From Capillimicrobium sp035565675 (GTDB lineage: Bacteria > Actinomycetota > Thermoleophilia > Solirubrobacterales > Solirubrobacteraceae): a DNA stretch of 64,000 bases. The notes under the pieces were generated by a model, which saw nothing but the letters and a program-made list of their open reading frames with translations, did not search any database and had not been told where the DNA came from. A program made the translations under genes and the position numbers. This document shows, in pieces, positions 1 through 8,379 of this stretch (the first letter of the stretch is position 1; the number at the start of each line of letters is the position of its first letter). The DNA is taken from positions 1 through 64,000 of the forward strand of contig DATMSA010000105.1 in assembly GCA_035565675.1 (NCBI GenBank). The letters are read 5' to 3'.

Positions 1-177
1 TGGCCGGCGGCCTCCATCGATGTGGTTATCCGCCGCAGCGGCCCGAACCGATGCGACGGCCAGTCAAGCCCACGAACTTCGCTGCGCAGGCCCGCCGGCC
101 ACCTATCTCACGCGGGCCGGACGCCCATAGGGTCTGACGCGACGCTGACGAACGCGCCACTACGCTAGAGCGACTTC

Positions 178-642
178 ATGGCCCATCTGTTCATCTGCCC
201 CAACTGCGGAACCCGGTCGACGGCCTCCGATCGCCAGCGCGGCTTCTCGCGCGAGGCGCGCGGCTGCCCCAAGTGCGGGCACACGTTCCTGTTCGAGCTG
301 ATGGACGACTACTACCCCGCGCCGGACGCCGCGTTCTTCGCCACCGACCAGCAGGGGCGCCTCATCCACTGCGGCCGCGGCGCGTTCGAGCTCACCGGGC
401 TCGACGACGAGCGCGCGATCGGGCGGCCGGCCCGGGACGTGCTCGGCCTCACGTTCGAGGACGGAACCGACCACGTGGCCCAGGCGCTCGAGTGGGGCGT
501 GCGCGTGCAGGGCAAGGCGGTGACGGTCCACGCCGAGGGCGACTTCCCCGTCGAGGCGACGGCCGACCTGTTTCCGGCCTACGATGACGACGGCGGCCTG
601 CTGATCGTCCTCACGCCGGCGAAGGCCGTCAAGCCCTCCTGA
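178..642 (+). CDS. Zinc-ribbon plus PAS-like domain protein
   Basis: A 154-residue soluble protein. Two CxxC pairs (C7/C10 and C30/C33) form a probable zinc ribbon, and residues about 47-148 read like a PAS fold (FFATDQQGRLIHCGRGAFEL, then the GRPARDVLG turn). No catalytic domain follows, so it is a small sensor or adaptor; ligand and partner are unknown. The ATG at 178 lies 11 bases after TACGCT (161-166), a possible -10 box. The stop shares one base with the secDF start (TGATG), so the two are probably cotranslated. The usual partner before secD is yajC, and this protein does not resemble YajC. The fold call is by eye. Confidence 0.6.
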   Translation: MAHLFICPNCGTRSTASDRQRGFSREARGCPKCGHTFLFELMDDYYPAPDAAFFATDQQGRLIHCGRGAFELTGLDDERAIGRPARDVLGLTFEDGTDHVAQALEWGVRVQGKAVTVHAEGDFPVEATADLFPAYDDDGGLLIVLTPAKAVKPS

Positions 643-3600
643 TGCAACACCGCACGCGCAACTTCGCCATTCTGCTGCTCGTCGGCGTCCTGCTCGTCGG
701 CGCGATCGCGGTCATCGTCTCCAAGCCGACGCGGCTGGGCCTCGACCTCAAGGGCGGCGTCGAGCTGATCTACGAGGCGCGGCCGACGAAGCAGTCGGAG
801 GTCACGCCCGAGGCGATCAACCGCGCGATCGACATCATGCGCGAGCGCGTCGACTCGCTCGGCGTCGCGGAGCCGGAGATCCAGCGCTTCGGCGGCCAGC
901 AGATCCAGGTCTCGCTGCCCGACGTGACGAACGCCGAGCGCGCCGAGCAGCAGGTCGGCCAGGTCGCGCAGCTCTACTTCTACGACTGGGAGCCCAACGT
1001 CATGGGCCCCGGCTGCCGGCCGGACCCGACCAACCAGCAGCTCACCGGCGGCTCGCAGGCGGGCAACCCGACGTTCGGCATCTCGCTGTACGAGGCGGTG
1101 CGGCGCGCGGCGCAGTGCGAGCCGCGCAACCCGGACACGGCCACCCACGAGGGCCGCTACTACCTGCTCGACACGAAGAACGAGCGGGTGCTCGCCGGTC
1201 CGGAGGAGAACCGCCGCGACCTCTTCATCGACCAGCCGACGAACCGGCCCACGGCCGACCAGGAGGTCGTCGAGATCCCGGAGGGGACGGTCATCGTCCG
1301 CGCCGAGGTCCCCGACGAGGTCGAGACCAAGCCGGACCGCTGGTACGTCCTCAACGACGACCCGGCGCTGCGCGGCACGGACATCAAGAACCCCGAGCAG
1401 AACTTCGACCAGGGCCCGGCCGGCACCGGCGGCCCGATCGTCACGTTCGACTTCACCGACCGGGGCCGCGACATCTGGCAGGAGGTCACGCGCGAGATCG
1501 CCCAGCGCGGCCAGGCCAACCAGGTGCCGGGCGCCGACCCGCTCGCGTCGGCCCAGCACTTCGCGATCGTGCTCGACGACGAGCTGATCTCGGTCCCGTA
1601 CATCGACTTCCAGCAGAACCCGGACGGCATCGACGGCGCCAACGGCTCGCAGATCCAGGGCGGGTTCACGATCCAGTCGGCGCAGAACCTGGCCAACCTG
1701 CTGCGCACCGGCGCGCTGCCGATCCGCCTGGAGCTGATCTCGCAGTCGCAGGTGTCCGCCACGCTCGGCCAGCAGGCGCTCGACGAGGGCCTGATCGCCG
1801 GCATCGTCGGCTTCGCCGTCGTCGCGCTCTTCCTGCTGATCTTCTACCGCGTCCTGGGCCTGATCGCGGTCGGGGCGCTCGTCATCTACGGCGTCTACTT
1901 CTTCGCGCTGATCAAGCTCATCCCGATCACGCTGACGTTGCCGGGCATCGCCGGCCTGATCCTCACGTTGTCCGTCGCCGCCGACGCGAACATCGTGATC
2001 TTCGAGCGGGTGAAGGAGGAGATACGCGCCGGCAGATCGATCCCGGCCGGCATCGCCCAGGGCTACAAGAAGGGCCTGGCGGCGATCATCGACGCCAACG
2101 TCGTGACCTTCATGGTCGCGTTCATCCTGTTCATGCTCGCGACCGCGGGCGTGAAGGGGTTCGCGTTCACGCTCGGCGTCGGCACCGCGGTCTCCCTGTT
2201 CACCGCCGTCCTCGCGACCCAGGCCGTGCTCGGCACGATGGGCAACTCGCGCCTGCTCGCGCATCGCACCGCGCTGGGCGCCAGCGAGCAGAAGTACCGG
2301 ATCCGCTTCGACTTCATGGGGTACTCGAAGTGGTTCTTCTCCGCGTCCGGCGTGATCCTGATCATCTGCGCGCTGGCCGTCGGCGGGCGGGGCCTGAACT
2401 TCGGCATCGACTTCGAGTCCGGCACCCGGATCACCACCGAGCTGCAGCAGAAGACCGACGAGAACGGCGTCCGCGAGGCGATCTCGGCGCTCGGCTACGA
2501 GAGCGCCGAGGTGCAGAAGGTCACCAACGACGAGCTCGGCGACAACGCGTTCCAGATCTCCGGCGACATCGCGCCCGACGACGTCCCGAAGGTCCGCAAC
2601 GCGCTGAACGAGGACTTCGGCGGGACCCCCAACTTCACGAACCAGTCGATCGGGCCGACGTTCGGCGAGAGCGTGGCCAGATCGGCGGTGATCGCGATCA
2701 TCGCGTCGCTGCTCGTCATCTCGGTCTACATCGCGCTGCGCTTCGAGTGGAAGTACGCGGTGCCGGTCCTGATCGCGGTGACGCACGACCTGTTGATCAC
2801 GGCGGGCATCTACGCCCTACTCGGCCTGGAGGTGACGACGTCGACGGTCGCGGCGCTGCTCACGATCTTGGGCTTCTCCCTCTACGACACGATCATCGTG
2901 TTCGACCGGATCCGCGAGAACGTGCCGCGGATGCCGCGCGCCGCGTTCTCCCAGATCGTCAACCGCTCGATGAGCGAGGTCATCGTCCGCTCGCTGGCGA
3001 CCTCGTTCTGCACCCTGCTGCCCGTCCTGTCGCTGCTGCTGTTCGGCGGCGAGACGCTGCAGGACTTCGCGATGGCGCTGCTGATCGGCACCGCGTCGGG
3101 CACCTACTCGTCGATCTTCATCGCCGGCCAGGTGCTGACGCACTGGAAGCAGCGCGAGCCCGTCTACCAGGCGCGCGCGAAGCGGATCATCGAGACCCAG
3201 GGCTACATCCCGGCCTACCCGACGCCGATCGACGGCGCTCCGGTCGAGGTGGAGCCGCAGCGCAAGCGGCGCCGCTGGCGGTCCGGTCCGGCCCTGCCCG
3301 GACAGCCGCCCGAGGTCTCGCGCGAGGAGTTCGAGGAGCTCGTGGCCGACATCGAGGAGACGGCGAGCGAGGCGCGGACGAGCACCGCGACCGCCGAGCG
3401 GCGGCCCGCGAAGCCGACGCGCGTGCCGCGGCGGCCGGACGCGCAGCCGCAGGCGCAGCCCCCCGAGCCGGCCGCGGCGCCCGAGACGCCGCCCGCCGCC
3501 GAGGAGGCCCCGCCGGCCAAGCCGGCCGAGGACGAGGGCCCGCCGCCCGAGCCGGGCTCCGGGGCCGATCTCAGCCCGGAGGACGTCGTGATGCCCAAGC

Positions 3601-3662
3601 GCGAGCAGAAGGGCGGCTCGCGCTCGTCGCGTCAGCGCCGTCGCAAGGGGAGGCCTCGCTGA
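642..3662 (+). CDS. secDF: Fused protein-export membrane protein SecDF
   Basis: Accessory Sec-translocase protein of the RND superfamily that uses the proton-motive force to help pull exported proteins across the membrane. SecD and SecF are in one 1006-residue chain. The SecD signature LGLDLKGG is at residues 32-39 after the first membrane helix, the large periplasmic region follows, then the SecD membrane bundle. The SecF signature NFGIDFESG is near residue 585, followed by a second bundle. From about residue 870 there is a long cytoplasmic tail rich in Pro, Glu, Ala and Arg, unusual for the family and ending in a very basic stretch. Most actinobacteria keep secD and secF separate. The next small membrane gene is coupled by TGATG. 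Confidence 0.95.
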   Translation: MQHRTRNFAILLLVGVLLVGAIAVIVSKPTRLGLDLKGGVELIYEARPTKQSEVTPEAINRAIDIMRERVDSLGVAEPEIQRFGGQQIQVSLPDVTNAERAEQQVGQVAQLYFYDWEPNVMGPGCRPDPTNQQLTGGSQAGNPTFGISLYEAVRRAAQCEPRNPDTATHEGRYYLLDTKNERVLAGPEENRRDLFIDQPTNRPTADQEVVEIPEGTVIVRAEVPDEVETKPDRWYVLNDDPALRGTDIKNPEQNFDQGPAGTGGPIVTFDFTDRGRDIWQEVTREIAQRGQANQVPGADPLASAQHFAIVLDDELISVPYIDFQQNPDGIDGANGSQIQGGFTIQSAQNLANLLRTGALPIRLELISQSQVSATLGQQALDEGLIAGIVGFAVVALFLLIFYRVLGLIAVGALVIYGVYFFALIKLIPITLTLPGIAGLILTLSVAADANIVIFERVKEEIRAGRSIPAGIAQGYKKGLAAIIDANVVTFMVAFILFMLATAGVKGFAFTLGVGTAVSLFTAVLATQAVLGTMGNSRLLAHRTALGASEQKYRIRFDFMGYSKWFFSASGVILIICALAVGGRGLNFGIDFESGTRITTELQQKTDENGVREAISALGYESAEVQKVTNDELGDNAFQISGDIAPDDVPKVRNALNEDFGGTPNFTNQSIGPTFGESVARSAVIAIIASLLVISVYIALRFEWKYAVPVLIAVTHDLLITAGIYALLGLEVTTSTVAALLTILGFSLYDTIIVFDRIRENVPRMPRAAFSQIVNRSMSEVIVRSLATSFCTLLPVLSLLLFGGETLQDFAMALLIGTASGTYSSIFIAGQVLTHWKQREPVYQARAKRIIETQGYIPAYPTPIDGAPVEVEPQRKRRRWRSGPALPGQPPEVSREEFEELVADIEETASEARTSTATAERRPAKPTRVPRRPDAQPQAQPPEPAAAPETPPAAEEAPPAKPAEDEGPPPEPGSGADLSPEDVVMPKREQKGGSRSSRQRRRKGRPR

Positions 3663-3934
3663 TGGCCATCTTCGCGTGGGTGATGATGGGGCTGGCGCTG
3701 TGGCACTTCGCCGTGTGGGTGCCCGACCGCTTCTGGGGCGGCATCGTGGGCGCGTTCCTGGCGTCGGCGATCGGCGCGATCGTGTTCGGCTTCATCGTCA
3801 GCGGGTTCAAGGTCCCCGGGCTCGACGACACGACGATCGTCACGGCGCTGGAGGGGATCCCGGGCACGCTGATCGGCCTCGCGATCTGCTACTGGGTCGG
3901 CGTGCGGCGCGGCAACCAGCCCGTCATCCACTGA
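3662..3934 (+). CDS. Small membrane protein downstream of secDF
   Basis: A 90-residue protein with about three hydrophobic segments (roughly 2-20, 25-48 and 66-80) and a short polar tail. The middle segments are Gly/Ala-rich (GGIVGAFLASAIGAIVFGFI). It starts on the A of the secDF stop (TGATG), so it is almost certainly translated with secDF. I do not recognise a characterised family; it resembles small actinobacterial membrane proteins annotated as hypothetical. A role in membrane-protein or Sec biology is suggested only by coupling. Confidence 0.7.
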   Translation: MAIFAWVMMGLALWHFAVWVPDRFWGGIVGAFLASAIGAIVFGFIVSGFKVPGLDDTTIVTALEGIPGTLIGLAICYWVGVRRGNQPVIH

Positions 3935-4067
3935 GCGCCCGCGCGCCCGTCTCGCGGGCCGCATCGTTCATCTGTCCAGTTTCGCGTGAGTTCTGCCGAT
4001 AGATGGGTGAAGGGCCTCACCCAACGTAGACTGGGCGGCTCCCAACCCCGGACGGGACACGGAGGAC

Positions 4068-4661
4068 ATGAGCAGGCAGGGCGGGACGAGCGAAGGCCAT
4101 GAGCGGCCTCTGACGGGCAGGGCCTCCGCGGCGCGGATCTTCGCGCTCGCGATCCTGTCGCTCGCCGTGCTGCTCGGGTCGCTGCTGGCCGTCCGCGCGA
4201 TCGGCGTCACCGACGTGTCCCACACGCCGGCGGCCGTGCAGGCCGGCGGCGTCGCCGACGACGACGGCTCCGCCGACGAGCTCGTGCTGCCCGGCGACGG
4301 CCGCGAGGAGCGCCAGGAGCGCGCCCGCCGCGCCGCCGAGCGCGAGGCCCGCCAGCGCGCCGCCGCCCGCGAGCGCGCGCGCAAGCGGGCGCGCGAGGCG
4401 CGTCAGCGCGCGAGCGCGTCCGGCACGACCACCGCGGCCTCCCGCGCGTCCGGCTCCTCGGGCGGCTCGCCGTCGTCATCCGCGCCCGCACCCGCCACGA
4501 GCACGCCGGCGCCCGCGCAGAGCACCCCGGCGCCCGCGCCGACGCAGAGCGCGCCCCCGGCCCAGAAGGCGACCACCGGCTCCGGCGGCTCCTCGAAGGG
4601 CTCCGGCGGCGGCTCAAAGGGCGGCGGGCAGACGAAGCACCACGTGGTCGTCGTCGAGTAG
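4068..4661 (+). CDS. Single-pass anchored low-complexity protein
   Basis: A 197-residue protein with one membrane segment near residues 22-46 (IFALAILSLAVLLGSLLAV). An Arg/Glu/Ala-rich, probably helical stretch follows (about 80-120), then a Ser/Pro/Ala/Thr/Gly-rich tail ending in a short basic and valine segment. No catalytic motif is visible. A GGAGG sits 5-9 bases before the ATG, and TAGACT (4027-4032) could be the -10 box. The composition suggests an envelope-spanning or wall-associated protein. I do not recognise the family. Its end faces a repeat-rich gap and a convergent gene. Confidence 0.65.
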   Translation: MSRQGGTSEGHERPLTGRASAARIFALAILSLAVLLGSLLAVRAIGVTDVSHTPAAVQAGGVADDDGSADELVLPGDGREERQERARRAAEREARQRAAARERARKRAREARQRASASGTTTAASRASGSSGGSPSSSAPAPATSTPAPAQSTPAPAPTQSAPPAQKATTGSGGSSKGSGGGSKGGGQTKHHVVVVE

Positions 4662-4739
4662 CGCGCCGCGCGCCAGGTCCGCAACGGCATCATCGAGGGC
4701 GCGCGGGCCAGTTCCGCGTCCGCACGTGCCCGTCCCTGA

Positions 4740-4788
4740 CGCGAGTGGCGTTTTCTTTCCAGGGGGTGGAAAGAAATCGCCACTCGCG
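4740..4788. repeat. Palindromic repeat family A, copy 1
   Basis: A 22-bp inverted repeat with arms 4740-4761 and 4767-4788, GGGGG in the loop and one mismatch (T at 4751). The arm core reads GAGTGGCG then TTTCTTTCC. A second, perfect copy is at 57101-57149. Both copies lie between convergent genes just after the plus-strand stop. As RNA it would form a very strong hairpin, so terminator-like or 3'-end-protecting activity is possible, but there is no T-run. Confidence 0.9.
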
Positions 4789-4857
4789 CGCCGGGGCGCG
4801 GCGACGTTCCGGCGCGCGGTTCCGTTTCACCGCGACCGCCCACTCGTCCTCGCCGCT

Positions 4858-4904
4858 GCCGTTGTCGTCTCGCGATCGCATAGCGAGCTCAAACTGACAA
4901 TGGC
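4858..4904. repeat. Palindromic repeat family B, copy 1
   Basis: Outer arms GCCGTTGTC (4858-4866) and GACAATGGC (4896-4904) flank a core containing GATCGCATAGCGAGCT. The exact reverse complement of that 16-base core is in the second copy at 57209-57256, so the two copies have opposite orientation. In both places B lies about 60-70 bases beyond family A. The core is AT-richer than its surroundings. Confidence 0.85.
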
Positions 4905-4976
4905 GCGGCGGGGGAGGGGCGCGGCGCGGGGGGAGGGGCGCGGCGCGAGGGAGGGGCGCGGCGCGGGGAGGGGCCC
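4904..4976. repeat. Short GC-rich tandem repeat
   Basis: About four imperfect tandem units of 16-19 bases built on GGGAGGGGCGCGGCGCGG, directly after palindrome B and just before the stop of the convergent gene. G-runs of 4-6 recur in each unit on the plus strand. No coding function is apparent. The rest of the 4662-4987 gap is the two palindromes and ordinary spacer. Confidence 0.7.
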
Positions 4977-4987
4977 GGCGCGGCCCC

Positions 4988-5860
4988 TCAGGCGCCCGGC
5001 GCGCAGGGGATCGGCTGGAAGTCGTACGGCGAGGCGCAGCCCGCGGTGCGGGTGCGCGGGCGCGGGATGCCGCGCGTGAAGCGGTAGATCTTGTAGCGGC
5101 CGACGAAGCCCTCGCGGCGGACCTCGATGTGGAGCCGGGTGTTGCGGCGCAGGCGCAGCGGCAGGCCGCCCAGGCGGCGGCTCGTCCCGCGCGCGGTCAC
5201 CGTCTTGCGATAGCGCTTGGAGCACCCGCGGATGCAGCGCACGATGATCACCGAGCCCGGCTGCACGTCGCGCACCACGAGCCCGGCGATCTGCCGGTTG
5301 CGCGGGCGTCGCGCCGTCCCCGTGTAGGTCATCTCGAAGCGCGTGGCGAACTCGGGGATCACGTCCGGGTACTTCACCGGCGGCACCGTCTGCGGCGGCG
5401 CCGCGTCGGACGGGAAGGTCGCGACGAGGTCGTAGGCGGCGCCGACCGCCCCGGCCGAGCGCACCTCGATGCTGACCCGCCCGGCGGCCCGGCCCTCGAA
5501 GCTCAGCACCAGCGTCTCGCCGACCCGGTTGACCACGCCGCGCGCGGCGATCGCGCCCTCGCCGTCGTAGGCGGTGATCTGGACGTTGTTGCACGTCGGC
5601 CCCGGCGTGGCGGGCCCGCAGGTCGTGAGCGTCAGCGACACCTGGACCGGGCCGGGGGCGTTCGTGACCAGGAAGTACCAGTCGGGGTCGCCGACGGCCT
5701 CGATCTCGGCCTGCACGGGCGTCCCGGACGCCAGTGGCCCGGAGGCGCGCACGATCGTGTCGTTGGGCTCGAACGGGCCGGTGGGCGCGGCCGAAGCCGC
5801 GGCGGGCAGCAGCGCCGCCAGGGCGGCGGTGCAGAGAGCGGCGAGAGTCAGCGTGCGCAC
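4988..5860 (-). CDS. Secreted PPC-like domain protein
   Basis: A 290-residue exported protein. Residues 1-24 form a signal peptide ending ASA. The mature start has FEPNDT, the hallmark opening of bacterial pre-peptidase C-terminal (PPC) beta-sandwich domains, and residues about 30-150 fit that all-beta fold. The C-terminal third is basic and rich in Arg and Thr (RTRNT-like strands), with two Cys near ..RCIRGCS. It starts with GTG at 5860; a TACACT box (5911-5916, minus strand) is a possible -10. No protease active site is present, so it is probably a cell-surface adhesion or carbohydrate-contact module. Solo proteins of this kind are common in soil actinobacteria. Confidence 0.65.
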   Translation of the reverse strand: MRTLTLAALCTAALAALLPAAASAAPTGPFEPNDTIVRASGPLASGTPVQAEIEAVGDPDWYFLVTNAPGPVQVSLTLTTCGPATPGPTCNNVQITAYDGEGAIAARGVVNRVGETLVLSFEGRAAGRVSIEVRSAGAVGAAYDLVATFPSDAAPPQTVPPVKYPDVIPEFATRFEMTYTGTARRPRNRQIAGLVVRDVQPGSVIIVRCIRGCSKRYRKTVTARGTSRRLGGLPLRLRRNTRLHIEVRREGFVGRYKIYRFTRGIPRPRTRTAGCASPYDFQPIPCAPGA

Positions 5861-5973
5861 GTCAGGCCCCTGTCCGGTCGCCGCGGCCCGTCCTGGCCGC
5901 GGACGGCGGCAGTGTACCCGGACCGTCCCCGACGCCCGCCGTTCCGTCGGGGGCGGCGCCTAGCGTCCCGGCC

Positions 5974-8379
5974 GTGACCAGCCCCCGCCGCCTCGAGATC
6001 GCGCCGTGCCCGACCGCGCCGGCCGCCGTCCTCGAGCGCGAGCTCGGCGTCAGCGGCGTCGTCGCCCAGGTGCTCGTGCGCCGCGGGTTCGACGATCCCG
6101 ACGCCGCGCGCGCGTGGCTGGCCGCCGACGAGGCGCACCCGCCCGCCGCGTTCGCCGGGATGGAGACCGCGGTCGCGCTGGTCGCCCGCCACGTCGAGCA
6201 GGGCTCGCGCATCGTCGTCCACGGCGACTACGACGTCGACGGCGTCTGCGCCACCGCGATCCTCGTCCGCGCGCTCCGAGCCCTCGGCGCGCAGCCGGCC
6301 TGGTACCTGCCCAGCCGCGCCGAGGACGGCTACGGCCTGCGCCCGCACACGGTGGAGCGGCTCGCGCGCCAGGGCACGCAGCTCCTCATCACCGCCGACT
6401 GCGCGATCACGGCCGTCGACGAGGTCGCCCAGGCGCGCGCCGCCGGCATGGACGTGCTCGTCACCGACCACCACGCGCCGCGCGCCGACGGCCGCCTGCC
6501 CGACGCGCCGATCGTGCACCCGGCGATCTGCGGCTACCCGTGCGCCGAGCTGTGCGCCGCCGGCGTCGCCCACAAGCTCGCCCACGCGCTCGGCGCGCCC
6601 ACCGCCGACGAGGACCTCGACCTCGTCGCGCTCGCCACCGTCGCCGACGTCGTCGCCCTGCGGGGCGAGAACCGCCGGCTCGTGCGCGAGGGCCTGCAGG
6701 CGCTGCGCACGACCCGCAAGCCGGGCCTGCGCGCGCTCATGGCCGTCGCGCGCTGCGACGTCGCCCGCGTCGACGCCGGCGACGTCGGCTTCCGCCTGGC
6801 GCCGCGCATCAACGCCGCCGGCCGCCTCGCCCGCGCCGACGCCGGCCTCGAGCTCGTGCTCACCGACGACGACGCGCGCGCCCGCCAGGTCGCCGAGGAG
6901 CTCGACCGCATCAACGCCGAGCGCCGCCACGTCGAGGAGCGCATGCTGTTCGAGGCGGAGGCCCAGGCGCGCGACCAGGCCGGGGCGACCGCGATCGTCG
7001 TCGCCGCCGAGGGCTGGCACCCGGGCGTGGCCGGCATCGTCGCCTCCAAGCTCGCCGAGCGCCACCATCGCCCCGCGGTCGTGATCGCGCTGGAGCGCAC
7101 GGCCGGCGTCGGGCTGCGCGGCACCGGGTCCGCGCGCTCGATCCCCGCGTTCGACCTGCTCGCCGGGCTGCAGGCCTGCGCCGCGCACCTCGGCCGCCAC
7201 GGCGGCCACCGCGCCGCCGCCGGCCTCGAGATCGACGGCGCCGAGATCGACGCGTTCCGCGCCGCGTTCGCCGCCCACGCCGCCGCGGTCCTCACCGACG
7301 ACGACCTGGTGCCCGTCCAGCGCGTCGACGCGATCGTCGCCGGCGGCGACGTCGGCCACGCGCTGGCCGAGGAGCTCGAGCGCCTGGAGCCGTTCGGCCA
7401 CGGCAACCCGCCGGTCCGGCTCCTGCTGCCCGCCGCGCGCCTCGCCGACCCGCGCCCGATGGGCGAGAACGGCCGCCACCTGCGCTGCACGGTCGAGACC
7501 GGCGGCGTGCGCGCCCGCGCGGTCGTCTTCGGCTGCGACGGCCGCCTCCCGGTCGCCGCCGGGACCCCCGCCGACGTCGTCGTCGCGCTCGAGCTCGACC
7601 GCTACCGCGGCACGGTCGAGCCGCGCCTGCTGCTGCGCCACGCGCAGGCGTGCTCGCCCGCGCCCATCACCGTCGTCGGCGAGCCCGAGGACTACCTGCA
7701 GGCCGCGCTCGCCGAGCTGCACGCGCCGCTGGAGCCGCCCGCGCCCGCGCCGGTCCGCGCCGCCCCGGCCGACCGGCGCGACCGCGGGATCGCCGGCACG
7801 CTCGCCGCGCTCGTCGCCAGCGGCGAGCCCGTGCTGGCCGTGTGCGCCGACGTGCCCGCGCGCCTGCCGGGCCTGCGCGAGCGCCTCGGCGGGTTCGCGC
7901 TGTGCTCGTGGACGGCGCTGGAGCGCGACCCCGCGCTTGCCGATCCCTACGAGCACGTGGTCGCCATCGACCCGCCATCCAGGCGGGCGGCTGTGGCCCA
8001 TGTGACGGTGCTGGCCTGGGGGACCCCGGAGCTACACTTCGCCAGGCAGATCCATGAGCGTGAGAACCGACTCCGTGAACCGCTCGCCGCGCTGTACCGC
8101 GCCCTGCGGGACGCGGGAGGCGCTCGGGGCGAGCAGCTCGTCGCCCTGCTGCGTGGGGAGGACCGGTCGCGCCCGGCCGCGGTCGCGGGCCGTCTGCTGC
8201 GCGTCCTCGCCGAGCTGGACCTCGTCCGCGTCGACGTCGCGGCCGGCGCCGTCGACGTCCCGCCCGCGGAGCGCACCGATCTGGGCCGCTCGGCGACCTA
8301 CCGCGTGTGCGAGCAGCGTCTGGAGGAGGGGCTGGCATGGCTGAGCGTCCCGGCAACGGCGGCACGCCGGGCGGCGTGA
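5974..8379 (+). CDS. recJ: Single-stranded-DNA-specific exonuclease RecJ
   Basis: 5'-3' ssDNA exonuclease of the DHH phosphoesterase superfamily, acting in recombination and mismatch or base-excision repair. Seen: metal-binding DYDVDG at residues 85-90, VTDHH near 165, the DHHA1 glycine motif (HPGVAGIVASKLAER) and the nucleic-acid-binding block GRHGGHRAAAGLEI. At 801 residues it is longer than the roughly 570-residue E. coli enzyme. The extra C-terminal part (about 590 onward) resembles the extension found in several Gram-positive RecJ proteins but contains no second nuclease motif I can see. The GTG start at 5974 is chosen because homology begins there and TAGCGT (5961-5966) lies 7 bases upstream. 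The 3' end overlaps rel by 43 bases. Confidence 0.92.
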   Translation: MTSPRRLEIAPCPTAPAAVLERELGVSGVVAQVLVRRGFDDPDAARAWLAADEAHPPAAFAGMETAVALVARHVEQGSRIVVHGDYDVDGVCATAILVRALRALGAQPAWYLPSRAEDGYGLRPHTVERLARQGTQLLITADCAITAVDEVAQARAAGMDVLVTDHHAPRADGRLPDAPIVHPAICGYPCAELCAAGVAHKLAHALGAPTADEDLDLVALATVADVVALRGENRRLVREGLQALRTTRKPGLRALMAVARCDVARVDAGDVGFRLAPRINAAGRLARADAGLELVLTDDDARARQVAEELDRINAERRHVEERMLFEAEAQARDQAGATAIVVAAEGWHPGVAGIVASKLAERHHRPAVVIALERTAGVGLRGTGSARSIPAFDLLAGLQACAAHLGRHGGHRAAAGLEIDGAEIDAFRAAFAAHAAAVLTDDDLVPVQRVDAIVAGGDVGHALAEELERLEPFGHGNPPVRLLLPAARLADPRPMGENGRHLRCTVETGGVRARAVVFGCDGRLPVAAGTPADVVVALELDRYRGTVEPRLLLRHAQACSPAPITVVGEPEDYLQAALAELHAPLEPPAPAPVRAAPADRRDRGIAGTLAALVASGEPVLAVCADVPARLPGLRERLGGFALCSWTALERDPALADPYEHVVAIDPPSRRAAVAHVTVLAWGTPELHFARQIHERENRLREPLAALYRALRDAGGARGEQLVALLRGEDRSRPAAVAGRLLRVLAELDLVRVDVAAGAVDVPPAERTDLGRSATYRVCEQRLEEGLAWLSVPATAARRAA

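Noticed and set aside
579..2786. A long open frame on the minus strand opposite secDF, and many similar Arg/Ala-rich frames elsewhere.
   Set aside because: These are antisense or frame-shifted shadows caused by high GC third positions; composition is protein-unlike and they sit on well-recognised genes.
4068..4661. Collagen-like or wall-anchored surface adhesin.
   Set aside because: The tail is low-complexity but has no Gly-X-Y periodicity and no sorting signal.
4904..4976. CRISPR-like short tandem array.
   Set aside because: Units are contiguous, without unique spacers, and there are no cas genes.
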